7,923 nucleotides of DNA, from the NCBI GenBank assembly GCA_012512605.1, contig JAAZDX010000180.1:1-7923 (forward strand), written 5' to 3'. The DNA comes from Bacillota bacterium. GTDB lineage: Bacteria; Bacillota; UBA4882; UBA10575. The notes under the pieces are model-generated. The model was not told where the DNA came from, did not search any database, and saw nothing but the letters and a program-made list of their open reading frames with translations. Both the position numbers and the translations under genes were made by a program. Below, piece by piece: positions 6,905 through 7,923 of the stretch (position 1 is its first letter; the number at the start of each line of letters is the position of its first letter).

Positions 6905-6993
6905 CCTTGTCGCGATTAAAAAAAGACGACTGCTAACCGCTTATCTCTTAAATGATGTCGAAAGATCCATTTTTAAAAGGAAGTGTGCAGAAG

Positions 6994-7740
6994 ATGCTGC
7001 AAGCCATTCCCAGGAATAAGTTTTACCGGCTACTTCCCACTTTCGCCTTGTTTGTCGCCGTTAATCTGAGCGCTGCCATCCTGCCCTCCATCGGCATGGA
7101 CCCGGTGGTGTCACCCGGCATCACTCTGACTGCCGTTGGCGATCTGATCATGCATATGCCGGTCGTCAACTCCGCCTTTTCGCCTGAAGAGCAAAGCTAT
7201 GATTTCCGCCCAATTTTTGCCCCCCTCAAGACTGCTTTATGTGCCGCGGATATAAGCGTTTGTGTGTTGGAAACATCACTGACCAGTAGTTCCGATCAAT
7301 TATCCGGTTACCCCCGATTCAACACCCCTTACCAACTGGCGGAAGCCCTGCGGTGGGCAGGTTTTGATCTGGTCTTTACCGCCCATAACCATTCGTTGGA
7401 TCTCGGAGTAAACGGCATTATTAGTACCCTTGACCATCTAGAAGCCGCCGGCCTCCCAACCACCGGCACCAGAAAGCGTTTACAACAAAAACCCTATCAC
7501 TTAGTGGAGGCCAACGGAATAAAGCTGGCTTTCCTCTCCTATACGACCATAACTAACGGCCTTTCCCCGCCTCCGGATAAATGTTGGGTGCTTAATACCC
7601 TTAATTTTGCCAAACTTGGGGGACAGATTCAAAAGTTAAAAGCCGCCGGGGTGGATGGGATCATCATGGCGCTCCATTACGGTGATGAGTATGTCCGTTA
7701 CCCGACCTTGGCCGACCAACAGCTCTGCCATCAGCTCTGA
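6994..7740 (+). CDS. CapA-family metallophosphoesterase-like protein, interrupted by in-frame TGA
   Basis: The CapA (PGA_cap) family has a calcineurin-like metal-binding fold. Founding members help make or export poly-gamma-glutamate, but most family members have no proven role. Counting from ATG at 6994, a hydrophobic N-terminal segment (about 15-33) suggests export or membrane anchoring. Family motifs follow in order: TAVGDLIMH (Asp50, His54), VLETSLT (Glu93), TAHNHSLDLG (about 129-138) and MALHYGDEY (about 225-233). The frame then meets TGA at 7738-7740, before the conserved GSHPH motif, which lies beyond the stop in the same frame. The product as written (248 residues) would lack metal-site and C-terminal parts and is probably not functional. 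An ATG at 6952 is in frame but has no ribosome site. The ATG at 6994 has AAGGAAG about 10 bases upstream. It is divergent from dgt. Confidence 0.8.
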   Translation: MLQAIPRNKFYRLLPTFALFVAVNLSAAILPSIGMDPVVSPGITLTAVGDLIMHMPVVNSAFSPEEQSYDFRPIFAPLKTALCAADISVCVLETSLTSSSDQLSGYPRFNTPYQLAEALRWAGFDLVFTAHNHSLDLGVNGIISTLDHLEAAGLPTTGTRKRLQQKPYHLVEANGIKLAFLSYTTITNGLSPPPDKCWVLNTLNFAKLGGQIQKLKAAGVDGIIMALHYGDEYVRYPTLADQQLCHQL

Positions 7741-7923
7741 GCATTGGGGGTGGATGTGATCCTGGGCAGTCATCCCCATGTCATCAGACCGCTCGAAAAA
7801 GTAGTGATCACCGACCCTTTTACCCGTTATCCCAAAACTTGTTTGATCGCTTATTCCCTAGGGAATTTCCTCTCCAACCAGCGCTGGCGCTACAGTGACT
7901 GCGGATTAATGCTCACCCTTCAC
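7741..7923 (+). pseudogene. In-frame continuation of the CapA-family gene after the TGA, cut by window edge
   Basis: The 61 codons after the TGA stay open in the capA frame and encode the expected next part of the family. ALGVDVILGSHPHVIRPLE carries the conserved GSHPH metal-binding motif, and later AYSLGNF matches the conserved C-terminal YSLGNF. So the TGA is a single nonsense change, a base error or a recoded codon, not the natural end of the gene. TGA cannot be assumed to code for an amino acid in this genome, because it ends the L,D-transpeptidase gene at 3106-3108. The true end of the gene lies outside the window. Confidence 0.8.

Noticed and set aside
7738..7780. A selenocysteine codon with SECIS hairpin in capA
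   Set aside because: A short hairpin can be drawn after the TGA, but GC-rich sequence often allows that. I know of no selenoprotein in the CapA family, the column normally holds a non-catalytic residue, and no sel genes are visible. A nonsense mutation or sequence error is simpler.

Overview
The window looks like chromosomal DNA of a Bacillota (Firmicutes) bacterium of roughly balanced GC content. The signs are strong GGAGG-type ribosome binding sites, frequent GTG/TTG starts, an xseA-xseB-ispA gene order, an S-layer-homology (SLH) protein, a YkuD-type L,D-transpeptidase, and an SOS operator of the Gram-positive LexA/DinR type (CGAAC-N4-GTTCG). A deeper placement, for example in Limnochordia or a clostridial lineage, is only a guess. 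No mobile element, CRISPR array, tRNA, rRNA or phage gene was seen.

Layout, left to right. (1) Positions 1-1698, minus strand: a tight operon reading xseA, xseB, ispA. It encodes both subunits of exodeoxyribonuclease VII, then the start of a short-chain prenyl diphosphate synthase that runs off the left edge. (2) Positions 1857-3053, plus strand: a secreted protein with three SLH domains, a small beta-rich middle region and a C-terminal threefold repeat that I do not recognise. A strong intrinsic terminator follows. (3) Positions 3106-4215, minus strand: a secreted L,D-transpeptidase converging on that terminator, with an SNGC active-site motif and a C-terminal stalk-like extension. (4) Positions 4310-5485, minus strand: dinB (DNA polymerase IV). 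(5) Positions 5550-6746, minus strand: an HD-domain dNTP triphosphohydrolase (dGTPase family). (6) Positions 6994 to the right edge, plus strand: a CapA-family metallophosphoesterase-like gene. An in-frame TGA at 7738-7740 interrupts it, but the frame continues with conserved family motifs to the end of the window.

The most informative regulatory signal lies between dgt and dinB. It is a LexA box with one mismatch, overlapping a good -35 element, followed by a strong RBS and a TTG start. These agree with each other and place the dinB start 51 bases inside the longest open frame. dinB therefore appears to be under its own SOS control. The 94-base gap between dinB and the L,D-transpeptidase shows no terminator, so read-through into the cell-wall gene is possible.

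The genes fall into DNA repair and nucleotide-pool control (xseA, xseB, dinB, dgt), envelope building (SLH protein, L,D-transpeptidase, possibly CapA) and isoprenoid supply (ispA). I did not find a clear undescribed multi-gene system. The best leads are the TGA-interrupted capA gene, the SLH protein's repeat domain and the SOS promoter layout.
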